A stretch of DNA of 64,000 nucleotides from assembly GCF_003285015.1 (NCBI RefSeq), contig NZ_QMFB01000028.1, positions 1 to 64,000 of the forward strand, given 5' to 3'. Both the position numbers and the translations under genes were made by a program. The DNA is from Paenibacillus contaminans. GTDB taxonomy: Bacteria; Bacillota; Bacilli; Paenibacillales; NBRC-103111. Within the stretch, counting starts at the first letter, position 1, and the number at the start of each line of letters is the position of its first letter. A model generated the notes under the pieces. That model was not told the DNA's origin, did no database searches, and was given only the letters and a program-made list of their open reading frames with translations. Positions 25,190 to 34,338 of the stretch are shown in pieces.

Positions 25190-27430
25190 TTACTCACGTA
25201 GTGTCAGAGTCCCCGCCGGTAGTTGTTCCATATGTGTATATTCTAATAAATAAGGGTGTAAATCAAAATACTTTGAAATATCTTCTTTCTGAGGTATAAA
25301 TGAATCTGACCATCCAGAATCCTTATTCGATATCGATATCACCAAATGTTTAGGGTTTTCCCAATGTCTGTATGAATAATTATCAGGAGCACTAAAGCTA
25401 TCATTAAATTGTAACGGCTTCTTATTTGGTTTTGTTAGCTTAATTTGGTACTGGTTTGTTGGAAGCCCCTCAAAAGCAACTATTTGAACACTTTTATAAT
25501 CAGGCATTGAGTCAACGTATTGCCAGTCTAGCTTACCATTTAAATATGCACTTTTTTTCTTAGTAATATTTAAAGCTTCACCTTTCTTTAAAGCCAGTTC
25601 ATCCTTCGAGTATTTTCCAAGTATAGAATTTGAGTACTCTTCCAAACTATAATAAACAAGTCTTTTATCCGAACTTACCAAAGGATCCACCTTCAAAATA
25701 GAGTGAATTTCTTTCTCCACTTTGTTAGCAAATTCCTGGGAATACCCATTTCGATCTATATAAATCCCTTTAAAACCCACGATAGATAGTTTTTCCAATA
25801 CTTCGTTTACCGGCCTTTGTATCAGTGCCCTTTGCCATAAATCACCTTCCCGATTTCTCATCCCACCAAAACTCCATCTTAAACTACTAGAATGAATATA
25901 TCCTTTTGCCAAGTCATAATTTCCCATATTCTGGAGAGTTTCTCCCTCCGGAAAAGTAACATATGGAAGTTGAAAGACCATAGATTCGGCTGGGAGCTGA
26001 GATTCAATTTGCTTAACAAAGTCACGATCGCTATTAAATTCTTTTTTAATTATTTCGGATGGTACTAAGCTATCTCTTGTTTGATCATACAGTCCAAATA
26101 CTGCAATCAAAATGACACAGATAGAAAAAGATACTCTTCTCAAAGTGTTTGTTACATAATTCTCATTTATTTTCTTAAGGAAAATCATGATAATGAAAAT
26201 TGAAAAGAATGCGATAAATAAGCTAATTCGATTGTAGCTACGTATCTGAGCAGTAAGTAACACAGCAACTATTGTACCAAATCCGCCAATGGTCCCCAAC
26301 AAAACTGCACTAATATTCATCAGACCGAGATTTTGCCCTATGGTATTTTTAATAGAGTTTTTTCTAAATAAAAAAATAAATAAAGAGGCTAAAAAACCAA
26401 AAGCTCCGATTATTCCAAGTGATGAAGAATCGTTCTCATTAACAAATTGAGCTTTATTATTATAACTTTCTTTTTTTTCGGCAAGCCACGAAACTCTATG
26501 ATAAGTTACCGGCAAAATAAGTTGAATAATCTTCAGCCCGTAAGTTTCTGATTCCAAAGCATTTCTGCTGGCTACTTCTCCGTTCCCACCATTTGCATAT
26601 TTGTTGTATAAACTCGGCGAAATATTAAGAATTAAGCCTCCGGCTATAACTGTCACAAGAATACACGAAACTAAAAAAGGCAGTAGTTTTTTTTTGAACA
26701 TTGATGTAAATGTACCTATAACAATTAAAAAGAAACAAGAAAAGAACGCATAGTATACACCAGCAGCAGATATTAGTATACAAACACAAATACTAAAAAG
26801 TGATTTGCGATTAAAAATATTGAGTTTTATTTTTCTTGTAGTTTCTTCCTTTTTTAGAATTAAATCATCATGTATGGATAACCATAAAATTATCATAATA
26901 ATCAATGGCACAAAATAGTATGCTACTAAAAATAAATGTCCTGTTCTAATGATATGGTAAGGAATAAAAGTAAAAAGAAGACTGCCCATCAGACTTGGTA
27001 TGAACGGTATTTTAAAATGTTTAAAAACAAACATTGAAGATATCATTACCAAAGGAAAGGTCAATAAAAAATACAAATTCATAACTACGGCATAATCAGA
27101 AGAGAATAGAGATATAAATTTCATCATCAAGTAGTGCAGATTATCTCCACCAAGAGGATAATCATACATTTCCAACCTAGAGGGTGCCCCTACGTATTCA
27201 TTAACATTGATCCATCCATTATCAACCATCCCCTTAATCACCAAACCAGTCGACAATCCATCTCCGTTGTAAACGTAAGGAATTCTAAGTTGAAATTGCT
27301 GCAGTTTCAGTACGTAATACATAACGACCGCACAAATAAGCGTTCCTGTTACATAGTAGACCAAACTTTTATATCGTTCCTGAGTACGGATTTCCAAATT
27401 TAATCTACTACTTGTCACGTAAGTCACCAA
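25190..27430 (-). CDS. Large GT-C-like membrane protein with the same C-terminal module
   Basis: 746 aa, roughly twelve or more membrane helices to ~residue 445, then an extracellular portion of ~300 residues. The first loop (YNGDGLSTGLVIKGMVDNGW) is placed like the catalytic loop of GT-C/YfhO-like proteins. The C-terminus carries the module also present in the neighbouring 560-aa protein. It overlaps the end of the manC-like gene by 23 nt; a GTG four codons later is an alternative start. Very A+T-rich. Enzyme class is an inference. Confidence 0.65.
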   Translation of the reverse strand: MVTYVTSSRLNLEIRTQERYKSLVYYVTGTLICAVVMYYVLKLQQFQLRIPYVYNGDGLSTGLVIKGMVDNGWINVNEYVGAPSRLEMYDYPLGGDNLHYLMMKFISLFSSDYAVVMNLYFLLTFPLVMISSMFVFKHFKIPFIPSLMGSLLFTFIPYHIIRTGHLFLVAYYFVPLIIMIILWLSIHDDLILKKEETTRKIKLNIFNRKSLFSICVCILISAAGVYYAFFSCFFLIVIGTFTSMFKKKLLPFLVSCILVTVIAGGLILNISPSLYNKYANGGNGEVASRNALESETYGLKIIQLILPVTYHRVSWLAEKKESYNNKAQFVNENDSSSLGIIGAFGFLASLFIFLFRKNSIKNTIGQNLGLMNISAVLLGTIGGFGTIVAVLLTAQIRSYNRISLFIAFFSIFIIMIFLKKINENYVTNTLRRVSFSICVILIAVFGLYDQTRDSLVPSEIIKKEFNSDRDFVKQIESQLPAESMVFQLPYVTFPEGETLQNMGNYDLAKGYIHSSSLRWSFGGMRNREGDLWQRALIQRPVNEVLEKLSIVGFKGIYIDRNGYSQEFANKVEKEIHSILKVDPLVSSDKRLVYYSLEEYSNSILGKYSKDELALKKGEALNITKKKSAYLNGKLDWQYVDSMPDYKSVQIVAFEGLPTNQYQIKLTKPNKKPLQFNDSFSAPDNYSYRHWENPKHLVISISNKDSGWSDSFIPQKEDISKYFDLHPYLLEYTHMEQLPAGTLTLRE

Positions 27431-28772
27431 CCCTCACAATATCATCTTCACTTAAATATTCTCCTGTTTGTACCTCAATCAGCACTAGATCAATTTTCCC
27501 CGGATTTTCAAGACGATGGAGCTCGCTGATTGGGATATACGTCGATTCATTCGGACGGATAATGACTTCCCTATCGCCAAGTGTTACCTTTGCTGTACCA
27601 CTTAACACAATCCAATGTTCATTACGGTGATAATGTTTCTGCATGGTTAGCTTACAACCAGGTTTAACAATTGTACGACGGATCTTGTAGCCGCCCGATT
27701 CTTCCAATAAGGTATACGATCCCCAAGGCCTATAAGTTGTTACATGAACATTAGTAAGCGATGAGTTTATTTCATTTAATTGATTTACTACTTCTTTCAC
27801 TTTCATCGAGGATCCCTTTTTCGTAATCAGCAGAGCGTCGTCTGTATCAACGATTATTAGATCCTCGATATCCACTGTTGCTACAGTCCGATCAGATATA
27901 ATCAGGTTTTTACCTGAATCAACATTGATATAGTTTTCGTTTAGAGTATTGCCATGTTCATCTTTGTCAAACTCATTATATACAGCATCAAAGCTTCCAA
28001 GATCGGACCAACCAAATTGAGAGGGTATAACTTTAACCTTTTTACTTTTCTCCATCACTGCGTAGTCAACACTAATACTCGGAATACTCTCCATTTCTCT
28101 TCTGCCAATGAGTATAGGGTCCATTCCATCACTTGATTGGAAAGCGTTGCTTGTCGCCTCATATACATTAACGGCAACAGTTTCAAGCTCTCGCAAAAAG
28201 GTACCTGCTCTAAATACAAACATTCCGCTATTCCAAAAGAATCTCCCATCGGATATATATTGCTTTGCTGTCTCTAGGTCTGGCTTTTCTTTGAAAGAAA
28301 TAACATCATACCCGTCACTCTGAATATACCCATATCCCGTTTCAGCATGAGTCGGTTTGATACCGAATGTAACCAAATAACCATCTCGCGCCAAACCTTC
28401 AGCTTGTTTAACCGATTCCTTGTATTCCTCTGTCTCCGTAATTAAGTGATCGGATGGAGTAACCAAGACGATCTCATCAGGATCAACCGCCAGACAAGCC
28501 AAAGCTATAGCGGGTGCTGTATTTCTTGCAGCCGATTCTAAGATAAACCTTGTCGAACCGACCTGTAACTTCTCCAATTGATCTAATGCAAGAAAATGTT
28601 GTTCTTTATTAGATACAATAATAAATTGTTCGCATATCCCTTTGTTTCTTTGCAACGTTTCTTGGAAAAGAGACTGTCCGTTAAACAGCTTGATAAATTG
28701 CTTTGGAAATAGTTCTCTGGAAAGGGGCCATAAACGTGTCCCACTACCACCACATAGAATAATATTGATCAC
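27408..28772 (-). CDS. manC: Mannose-1-phosphate guanylyltransferase / mannose-6-phosphate isomerase
   Basis: 454 aa, bifunctional type II PMI. The N-terminal GGSGTRLWPLSRELFPKQF is the pyrophosphorylase signature, FWNSGMFVFRA the sugar-site motif. The C-terminal cupin (PWGSYTLLEESGG, QKHYHRNEHWIVLSGTA) supplies isomerase activity. It makes GDP-mannose from Man-1-P. No phosphomannomutase or GDP-mannose dehydratase gene is in the window, so GDP-mannose itself is the likely donor for one of the transferases here. Confidence 0.93.
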   Translation of the reverse strand: MINIILCGGSGTRLWPLSRELFPKQFIKLFNGQSLFQETLQRNKGICEQFIIVSNKEQHFLALDQLEKLQVGSTRFILESAARNTAPAIALACLAVDPDEIVLVTPSDHLITETEEYKESVKQAEGLARDGYLVTFGIKPTHAETGYGYIQSDGYDVISFKEKPDLETAKQYISDGRFFWNSGMFVFRAGTFLRELETVAVNVYEATSNAFQSSDGMDPILIGRREMESIPSISVDYAVMEKSKKVKVIPSQFGWSDLGSFDAVYNEFDKDEHGNTLNENYINVDSGKNLIISDRTVATVDIEDLIIVDTDDALLITKKGSSMKVKEVVNQLNEINSSLTNVHVTTYRPWGSYTLLEESGGYKIRRTIVKPGCKLTMQKHYHRNEHWIVLSGTAKVTLGDREVIIRPNESTYIPISELHRLENPGKIDLVLIEVQTGEYLSEDDIVRVGDLRDK

Positions 28773-28783
28773 GTTTCACACCC

Positions 28784-31700
28784 CTATCCTTTTTTACCAA
28801 AATCCTCTTTTATCAGTTCTTTTGCAGAGGCTTTAGAAAAATTGTCTTCAATATACTCGAATGACTTTCTCGAGATCTCTTCCCACATATCCCTGTTCGT
28901 ATAGAGAGAAAGTACTTCATCGCCAAATTTTTGTTCATCGTCAGCGATCCTTACAACGCTCTCCACTTCTTGAAGCCCTTCAGCACCAATTGAGGTCGTA
29001 ATGAGTGGAAGTCCGTTCGCCATTGCTTCAACGACTTTTCCCTTAACCCCTGCGCCAAACCTTAAAGGCACTACTACCACTCGGCACTGTTTGTAGTATT
29101 TCTCAAGCTCCTCGTCACTTACAAAACCGGTGACAATGATTCGATCCGAACTTAGTTCTTTGATTTCGCTAGGAGGATTGGATCCTACAATAAAGAGTTT
29201 TACATCCTTCCTCTCTTCGTAGATCTTAGGCCAAACGGATTTTACAAACCACAACACTCCATCTTGGTTGGGTTTATGTCCAAATCCGCCTACGAACAAC
29301 AGGTCCTTACGTTCCTCAAAATCAGATAACTGTTCACTCGAAAAGTGATTATGATCATATAGGTATAAAGGTATATTTCTTACTTCTTTATGTGGAAACT
29401 CCCGTTTTACAAGCTCTTGCTCATAGTTTCCTACTACGTAGATAACATCCGACTTCCGGAAAAGTTCGAACTCCATTTTCTTCCACTTATCTGCCGATTT
29501 CAAAAACTCCGGGTTATTATCGATTTCATAATTTCTTCTTTCTCTTACATAATGCAGATCATGACCGAAATAAACTACTTTTGCATTCGTATGGTTTTTA
29601 AATAAATCAATGTATTTAATCGAGATATGAGGTCTGTTCAAATATACATAGTCAATGTATTTTTGATTTTGCTTAACCCAATCATCTATATGCTTTGCAT
29701 ACCAATTTCCGTAAAGCACCTGAATACCTAATTGCTCAAGCTGCGACGTATAAGGCTCATGCTTGAAAAAGTTATCACCGATAAAAATAACGTGATAACC
29801 CATTTCTACGAACAAGGTTAAATATTGATATACACATCTACCGCCTGCATCTTTATCATAATGAGGTACATAATGATCGACTACAACAATGGTTTTTTTC
29901 TTCGAGCTGCGGTCTCTTGCCCAAAAAACATCCGTAGCATTTTCAAAATGTTCGTTTTGTAATGTATCTTTCCACTTTTCAACAAACTTTTCTTTGTTCT
30001 TAATCTGATAGCTTTTAATTCCGGCATTCGTATCCGTTCCATGAGATATTCCTTCAAAGTGGATAACTACCGATTGGGGTTGGAGTACAACCTTATATCC
30101 CAGTTTTCTTACCTCAAAAGCCAAGTCCGTATCTTCATAGTAGGCAGGCACGAACCTTTCATCGAATCCGCCGAGTTCCTTCCATAATTGAGAACGGATC
30201 ATGATAGCAGCCCCAGAAATATAATCCACTTCTTTTACATAGTTATAATCAGAATGAGCGGGATCATCTAGCCTGCCATAATTCCATCCGCTAGAATCAC
30301 TCCATATAATGCCGCCGGCTTCCTGAAGCCTGCCATCCGGATAGACCAATTTCGAACCTATCATACCAATCGTCTCGTCTTTCTCAATCATATCCAGTAA
30401 AGATGACAGCCAGTTTGGCTGCACATTGGTATCATTATTCAAAAAATATACATACTTGCCCTTTGCAAATGTAGCAGCATGATTACAGTTCAATAAGAAA
30501 CCGCGGTTCACATCATCACGGATCACGACAATATTTTCCACGACACTTTGGATATTCTGCGTTTCATCAGTAGATAGATCATCTGCGATAATAATCTCAT
30601 AACTAACTCCGTCCGTATTCTCAAGAATAGAGGCTAGACATGAGTAAGTGTAACTCCATTGGTTATAGACTGGAATTATTATTGAGATTGTAGGATTGTC
30701 TGTTTTCGGAAAAATAAGTTTCTTGCTAGTATCATCAATTTTAGTTATAGTAAATTCTTGTTTCGGTTGTGATTGTTGCCGATCCAAGTAATTATCAATT
30801 CGATTTTGAAGCAATGCTGTCTTATCCGTACGAGAATAGTACATGAATTTCTTAATGTTTGCAGAATTCACCATGCCAAACATTTTCCTGGGATTCTTTA
30901 TCGTTTTAAGTAAAAGCTTCGCAACAAGCTTTCTTTTACTTGACTGTGGTAATATAGCGTCTCTGAACCTGTAATATTTATTTAACCCTTTCCATCCGCT
31001 TGAGTTTAAAATCGTTACCAGCCTACGCTCTTGTTCCAAAAGTTGGTTAATGTGTCCAAGTTGATTATTAATAACGATATCCTTATGGTTTGCTATTTCT
31101 TTAAAATCATTTTCCATAGTTACAAATTTTGCGTTTGTTTCCTCTAATTCCGCTTCCGCAACGTTCAAATAATTACGTAAATTATGATTATTTGCTTGTT
31201 CGCTTAGCAGCAATTCATTTAATTGAGCTGTTTGTTTTTCTTTGGATTCTATGAACTCATCAAGTTTACTAATATGCGAATTACGTTCCTCGACCTCATC
31301 TTGAAGGCCTATGACCCTGCTTATTAAATCCTGATAGTGTATGCCATTATCCAAAACCAATGAATGGATTTCAACATCACTAATGTCCAAATCGCCGCAA
31401 ACGGCAACCATATACTTGCCTTTATTCAATCGTTCGCCATCATTTATTTGAATATCATCAAACGATTCGCACATTTCATTCCCAAGTAGAGAAACTACTT
31501 CAAATCGTTGAAAATACATTTTCACATTCGCAAAATAACCTTCTAGAAAGTCACGGAATTCATCTTTATAGAACTCTTTAATATGGAAAGGGTTGTCATA
31601 CCGAGGAAGATCGGAATAGAGATATTTGTCTGGGGTCGAAATAATGACAATACCGTCTTTCTTCAAGACCCTCTTAATCTCCTTCAGAAAGGTGTGCTGC

Positions 31701-32038
31701 TGAGATTCGTCAACATGCTCAATTGTCTCAAACGAAATAACGACATCAATAGAGCACTCCGGTATCTCTAACTTCTCTACTGAGCCTTGCTTGTAGTGTA
31801 GATTTGCTTTCCCATATTTTTGATTCGCGTGAAATATAGTGTCATGATCTATATCGATGCCGTATACGGTCTTCGCGTATTGAGCTATGTAGAATGCTCC
31901 ATATCCTTCTCCGCATGCAGCATCTAATACTACTTTCCCTTTTACCAGCTCAGTAATGGAGTAGTATCTTTGTAAATGTTCGGTTTCAAGCTGTTTATCG
32001 TCTAAGCTTGGAGTAAACCTCTCACCTGTAAATTCCAT
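28784..32038 (-). CDS. WsaE-like trifunctional methyltransferase-GT2-GT4 protein
   Basis: 1084 aa from the ATG at 32038 (MEFTGERFTPSL), with AAGGTGG upstream. Domain order: SAM methyltransferase (~15-190; VVLDAACGEGYGAFYIAQ), a coiled coil (~230-335), a GT2 domain (~450-700; ISIIIPVYNQWSYTYSCLAS, FLNNDTNVQPNW, YYEDTDLAFEVR) and a C-terminal GT4 domain (~720-1080; FGAGVKGKVVEAMANGLPLI). Size and order match WsaE of Geobacillus stearothermophilus, which extends the S-layer glycan and adds the O-methyl cap ending the chain. The gene lies 14 nt after wzt, whose product has a cap-recognition-type C-terminal domain. Exact sugars are unknown. Confidence 0.87.
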   Translation of the reverse strand: MEFTGERFTPSLDDKQLETEHLQRYYSITELVKGKVVLDAACGEGYGAFYIAQYAKTVYGIDIDHDTIFHANQKYGKANLHYKQGSVEKLEIPECSIDVVISFETIEHVDESQQHTFLKEIKRVLKKDGIVIISTPDKYLYSDLPRYDNPFHIKEFYKDEFRDFLEGYFANVKMYFQRFEVVSLLGNEMCESFDDIQINDGERLNKGKYMVAVCGDLDISDVEIHSLVLDNGIHYQDLISRVIGLQDEVEERNSHISKLDEFIESKEKQTAQLNELLLSEQANNHNLRNYLNVAEAELEETNAKFVTMENDFKEIANHKDIVINNQLGHINQLLEQERRLVTILNSSGWKGLNKYYRFRDAILPQSSKRKLVAKLLLKTIKNPRKMFGMVNSANIKKFMYYSRTDKTALLQNRIDNYLDRQQSQPKQEFTITKIDDTSKKLIFPKTDNPTISIIIPVYNQWSYTYSCLASILENTDGVSYEIIIADDLSTDETQNIQSVVENIVVIRDDVNRGFLLNCNHAATFAKGKYVYFLNNDTNVQPNWLSSLLDMIEKDETIGMIGSKLVYPDGRLQEAGGIIWSDSSGWNYGRLDDPAHSDYNYVKEVDYISGAAIMIRSQLWKELGGFDERFVPAYYEDTDLAFEVRKLGYKVVLQPQSVVIHFEGISHGTDTNAGIKSYQIKNKEKFVEKWKDTLQNEHFENATDVFWARDRSSKKKTIVVVDHYVPHYDKDAGGRCVYQYLTLFVEMGYHVIFIGDNFFKHEPYTSQLEQLGIQVLYGNWYAKHIDDWVKQNQKYIDYVYLNRPHISIKYIDLFKNHTNAKVVYFGHDLHYVRERRNYEIDNNPEFLKSADKWKKMEFELFRKSDVIYVVGNYEQELVKREFPHKEVRNIPLYLYDHNHFSSEQLSDFEERKDLLFVGGFGHKPNQDGVLWFVKSVWPKIYEERKDVKLFIVGSNPPSEIKELSSDRIIVTGFVSDEELEKYYKQCRVVVVPLRFGAGVKGKVVEAMANGLPLITTSIGAEGLQEVESVVRIADDEQKFGDEVLSLYTNRDMWEEISRKSFEYIEDNFSKASAKELIKEDFGKKG

Positions 32039-32052
32039 CTTCAAGAACCACC

Positions 32053-33324
32053 TTAACTGATTTGATTGATATCGACTTCATCCAATACTAAAATACCTTC
32101 AAGGTGATACTTCTGCTTATTTAAAACTTGAAAAACGAGAGCGTCATGAACCCAGCAATGCTGTACATGCTCATCTTGAGTTCCTGAAGCGATAGCGGGT
32201 GAAATCGAATATCTGCCTTGATTTAGTTGTGGAATATGAAATGTAAAAGTAAACATCGAAACCTGGTTCTCAGCCAAATCCAATAGCATCTTATCTTGGA
32301 CAAAGCTGTTGCATTGTGCCAAAATAGTCCCTAATCGGTCTTTTATAGTAAATCCGACAATTGGAGCCTGTATATGGGTGTGTGATTTAACCTTTAATAC
32401 AATTTTTACAATCTGTCCTGGATATACAATCAAGGTTTTCCCGTTTTCTTGGTCGAACATCGCTATTCCAAGAATCTCGACTTTCTGATCCCCAAGCACA
32501 TCAAGATTAGAATCTATCGGATCTATTGTATTGTCTGCATGGGCCGAATTGACCGAAGGCTCCGATGTGGTATCGTATTTCGTCAGCGTGGAGTCAATCA
32601 TAAAAGCCTGATACTTCTTTGATATTTCAACAGGCGAACCATCATGAAGCAGAGTCCCTTCGTTAATCCAGATCGCCCGATCGCAGTACTTTGTAATGAC
32701 ACCCATATCATGAGAAACTACTAAAATGGTTTTATCTCTTTTAAACTCTTCTATTTTTCTAAAACACTTTTGTTGGAACTTCACATCGCCCACACTAAGT
32801 GCTTCATCAATAATAAGAATGTCAGGATTTACATTAATGGCTACGGCAAACGCTAGTCTTACAAACATACCGCTTGAGTACATTTTAACCGGTTGGTTAA
32901 TAAACTCCCCGATATCGGCAAAAGACAAAATCTCCGAAACCTTCAAATCTATCTCCTCTTTTGTGAAACCCATAATCGCACCGTGGAGATAAATGTTTTC
33001 CATACCCGTATAGTCCGGATTAAAACCCGCCCCCAATTCCAGTAAAGCGGAAACTTTTCCTTCTACTTGAATGGCCCCATCGCTAGGATTTAATATCCCG
33101 GTAATCATTTTTAGAATAGTTGATTTACCCGAACCATTTTTCCCGATTAGACCTACGATTTCATTTTTGTTTACGTGGAAGCTAACATTATTAACCGCAT
33201 AAAATTCACGGTGATATTTTTTTCGAAAGGGATGAAGTGCCTCCTTCAATCGATCTATCGGTTCATCGTACAACTTATATATTTTTGTAACGTTGCTTAG
33301 CGATATGATTTTCTTAGAGCTCAT
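32053..33324 (-). CDS. wzt: Wzt: ABC transporter ATPase for polysaccharide export
   Basis: 423 aa from the ATG at 33324 (MSSKKIISLSNVTKIYK), with AAGGAG 9 nt before. Walker A GLIGKNGSGKSTILKMI, signature YSSGMFVRLAFA and Walker B ILIIDEALSVGD. Residues ~280-420 form a Wzt_C beta-sandwich, the carbohydrate-binding part that in Wzt proteins recognises a modified chain end before export. It works with the permease encoded 13 nt upstream at the cytoplasmic membrane. The C-terminal domain fits with the methyltransferase fusion encoded next. Confidence 0.92.
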   Translation of the reverse strand: MSSKKIISLSNVTKIYKLYDEPIDRLKEALHPFRKKYHREFYAVNNVSFHVNKNEIVGLIGKNGSGKSTILKMITGILNPSDGAIQVEGKVSALLELGAGFNPDYTGMENIYLHGAIMGFTKEEIDLKVSEILSFADIGEFINQPVKMYSSGMFVRLAFAVAINVNPDILIIDEALSVGDVKFQQKCFRKIEEFKRDKTILVVSHDMGVITKYCDRAIWINEGTLLHDGSPVEISKKYQAFMIDSTLTKYDTTSEPSVNSAHADNTIDPIDSNLDVLGDQKVEILGIAMFDQENGKTLIVYPGQIVKIVLKVKSHTHIQAPIVGFTIKDRLGTILAQCNSFVQDKMLLDLAENQVSMFTFTFHIPQLNQGRYSISPAIASGTQDEHVQHCWVHDALVFQVLNKQKYHLEGILVLDEVDINQIS

Positions 33325-33337
33325 GCCGAATGACTCC

Positions 33338-34132
33338 TTATAGGACGTCCGCAAAATGCGGTCTTAATCTCTTAAACACGAAAATACCGATTACCATTAG
33401 CAACAGCGATACAGTCCAAAAATATATGGTCAAGTAAGGATGCTCCCAAAACCACTTATGGTACACAAACGTATCCCGATAACCTTCGATCAAATAAAAC
33501 GCCGGGTTCAATTTCAAAAAAACGCGGAACTTCTCCGGCACGATGTTTAGAGAATAAAAAATAGGCGTTAACCAAAAGCCAATTTGCAGGAACATAGCGA
33601 CAATTTGCCCCGTATCCTTAAAAAACACAACTAACGCTGAGGTTATCCATGAAATACCAAGTACAAGCACGATGATGCCGAACATATAATACAACACCTG
33701 AAGATTATAGATCGACGGCATATATCCATAAATCAGAAACATAATGAAAATAAAAAATATAAAAAACAGATGAACAAAGATTGCAGAGTATATTTTGATA
33801 AGAGGCAAAACACCTACTCTAAAAACAACCTTCTTTACCAAATAGCTGTTATCAACAATGGAATTGGTTGAATTCTGAATACAATCGGAAATAAAAAACC
33901 AGGGAATCATTGCCGAAGATAACCATAGGATAAATGGAAAATTATCGACAGGCATTGATTTGAATCCGACTTGGAAAACAAACCAAAAAATTAAAATTTG
34001 AACGACCGGAAGTAGAAACGCCCAAAACGTCCCTAAATAAGAGCCCATATATTTAGTTTTAAAATCCTTCTTAGCAAGATTCAAAATAAATCTTTGCTGA
34101 CTAAGCATGTTTTTCATGAATGCTACTATCAT
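33338..34132 (-). CDS. wzm: Wzm: ABC transporter permease for polysaccharide export
   Basis: 264 aa from the third codon of the open frame, since AGGAG lies 7 nt before it and only 1 nt before the first ATG. Six membrane helices of the ABC-2 type; KTKYMGSYLGTFWAFLLPVVQ is the conserved N-terminal gate segment. It exports lipid-linked glycan through the membrane with Wzt. First gene of locus I, divergent from the O-antigen-ligase gene. Confidence 0.92.
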   Translation of the reverse strand: MIVAFMKNMLSQQRFILNLAKKDFKTKYMGSYLGTFWAFLLPVVQILIFWFVFQVGFKSMPVDNFPFILWLSSAMIPWFFISDCIQNSTNSIVDNSYLVKKVVFRVGVLPLIKIYSAIFVHLFFIFFIFIMFLIYGYMPSIYNLQVLYYMFGIIVLVLGISWITSALVVFFKDTGQIVAMFLQIGFWLTPIFYSLNIVPEKFRVFLKLNPAFYLIEGYRDTFVYHKWFWEHPYLTIYFWTVSLLLMVIGIFVFKRLRPHFADVL

Positions 34133-34270
34133 TTCCATACTCCTACAATTTTATGGGAAGTCATGTGTCAAGAGTTTTCAACCCTCATCTTATCAAAATA
34201 AGTCGAATAAAACTAGACTTCGACGATTCTTTCCCAGATTTTAATATACTTCCCAAAATAATATATCATT

Positions 34271-34298
34271 TTGTCTGTCGAATCTTGTATGATAAAAT
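34271..34298 (+). promoter_or_regulatory. Candidate promoter for the ligase-family gene
   Basis: TTGTCT, a 16-nt spacer and TAAAAT, followed by AGAGGAG and the ATG at 34339. The divergent region (34133-34338) is very A+T-rich, so chance matches are easy. Confidence 0.35.
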
Positions 34299-34338
34299 TA
34301 TGGTTGTCAATTACTAAAATTAGAGGAGTTTTAATTTC

